A DNA stretch of 12,362 nucleotides from Candidatus Sumerlaeota bacterium. Its GTDB lineage: Bacteria > Sumerlaeota > Sumerlaeia > MWCT01. Below the pieces are notes generated by a model. The model did not search any database. It was not told the origin of the DNA and saw nothing but the letters and a program-made list of their open reading frames with translations. The DNA is taken from contig JAPLSR010000060.1 of assembly GCA_026398545.1 (NCBI GenBank), positions 1 through 12,362 of the forward strand, in the 5' to 3' direction. A program made the translations under genes and the position numbers. This document shows, in pieces, positions 11,933-12,362 of the stretch. Every line of letters begins with the position of its first letter. Positions within the stretch are counted from its first letter, which is position 1.

Positions 11933-12362
11933 ATGGATTTCAGGCTCATGGAAGGGAAGGATGAAAAAGAGGTTTTTATTGTCCGGGGTGAGGCAATCTT
12001 CTGGGGCTTTATCGCCCTGATATTGTATAGTCTCTTTTTAGGCCGCAGGGGAGTGTGGGTGGATGAGTTGATTACATATCAAAACACCCTGCTTGGATTA
12101 AGAGAGTCTATAATGGAGCGTTTCAGGAACGGGCACATGCCGCTTTATTTTATGATAGAATGGTTCTGGACACACATGATTGGGCATTCCGAGTGGGCGC
12201 TCCGCTTTCCATCCGTTATGGAAGGTGCGGCGTCTGTGTCGCTTCTTTTTTATTTTGTTTTTACAGAGATAGACCGCATCACTGCCCGCGCCGCCGCCCT
12301 TTGCATCCTCCTGAATGAGATGAACCTCTGGGCATCACGAGAGGCGCGCATGTATGCCATGA
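11933..12362 (+). CDS. GT39/PMT-like membrane glycosyltransferase, N-terminal part (truncated by window edge)
   Basis: The first 143 codons are open to the window end with no stop. Residues about 21-37 form a membrane segment. They are followed by the first-loop signature VWVDELITY (41-49) with the D44/E45 pair, then NGHMPLYFMIEWFW (67-80) and SEWALRFPSVMEG (86-98). WASREARMYAM (133-143) matches the family's conserved arginine-containing loop. This order is typical of GT39/ArnT/PMT-type enzymes, which use lipid-linked sugars on the outer face of the membrane. The usual HPPLYF is HMPLYF here. The start at 11933 has GGAGGG (11924-11929) at a tight 3-nt spacing; the in-frame ATG at 11948 has a more usual distance from the same site and could be the true start. 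Acceptor and sugar are unknown, and the remainder, probably several hundred residues, is outside the window. Confidence 0.82.
   Translation, partial: MDFRLMEGKDEKEVFIVRGEAIFWGFIALILYSLFLGRRGVWVDELITYQNTLLGLRESIMERFRNGHMPLYFMIEWFWTHMIGHSEWALRFPSVMEGAASVSLLFYFVFTEIDRITARAAALCILLNEMNLWASREARMYAM

Overview
The window comes from a bacterium of unknown phylum with mixed, roughly balanced GC. It has ordinary Shine-Dalgarno sites, several GTG or TTG starts and a sigma70-like TTGACA element. The mix of a GntR/LacI hybrid regulator, a very large secreted beta-sandwich cysteine peptidase with a dockerin-like tail, a UgpB-like lipoprotein and short interspersed palindromic repeats resembles genomes of uncultured candidate phyla. 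That placement is a guess; no rRNA or marker gene is present.

Layout, left to right. (1) Positions 1-1268 hold a plus-strand GntR-type regulator with a LacI-like ligand domain, read from a GTG start at 162. (2) Positions 1272-8996 hold three minus-strand genes that look like one operon read right to left: a 1871-residue secreted protein with two different cysteine peptidase domains (papain-like C1A near the N-terminus, clostripain-like C11 in the middle), then a PAP2-type membrane phosphatase/phosphotransferase 28 nt downstream, then a GT4 glycosyltransferase 5 nt after that. (3) A short divergent promoter region (8997-9077) carries a TTGACA element and a large AT-rich imperfect palindrome. 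(4) Positions 9078-10812 are plus strand: a STAS-domain anti-sigma-factor antagonist and a UgpB-like sugar-binding lipoprotein with no permease beside it. (5) An XRE-type regulator follows on the minus strand (10895-11431), ended by a hairpin terminator. (6) About 500 bp of AT-rich intergenic DNA leads to the first 143 codons of a GT39/PMT-like membrane glycosyltransferase that runs off the right edge.

Two things stand out. First, two unrelated peptidase families (C1A and C11) are joined in one polypeptide by repeated beta-sandwich modules. Second, the same gene carries at least four copies, in two subfamilies, of a short GC-rich palindromic repeat. All four are read in the same frame (Phe-Gly/Ser-Asp/Glu-Gly or Val-Ala/Gly) and lie in loops between predicted domains. 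A 12-base piece of the same motif opens the window in non-coding DNA. This looks like a mobile palindromic element that tolerates insertion into coding sequence.

Functionally the region mixes envelope glycan/lipid genes (GT4, PAP2, GT39), secreted proteolysis, sugar capture and regulation. Only the minus-strand trio and the STAS/binding-protein pair have spacing that suggests co-expression.
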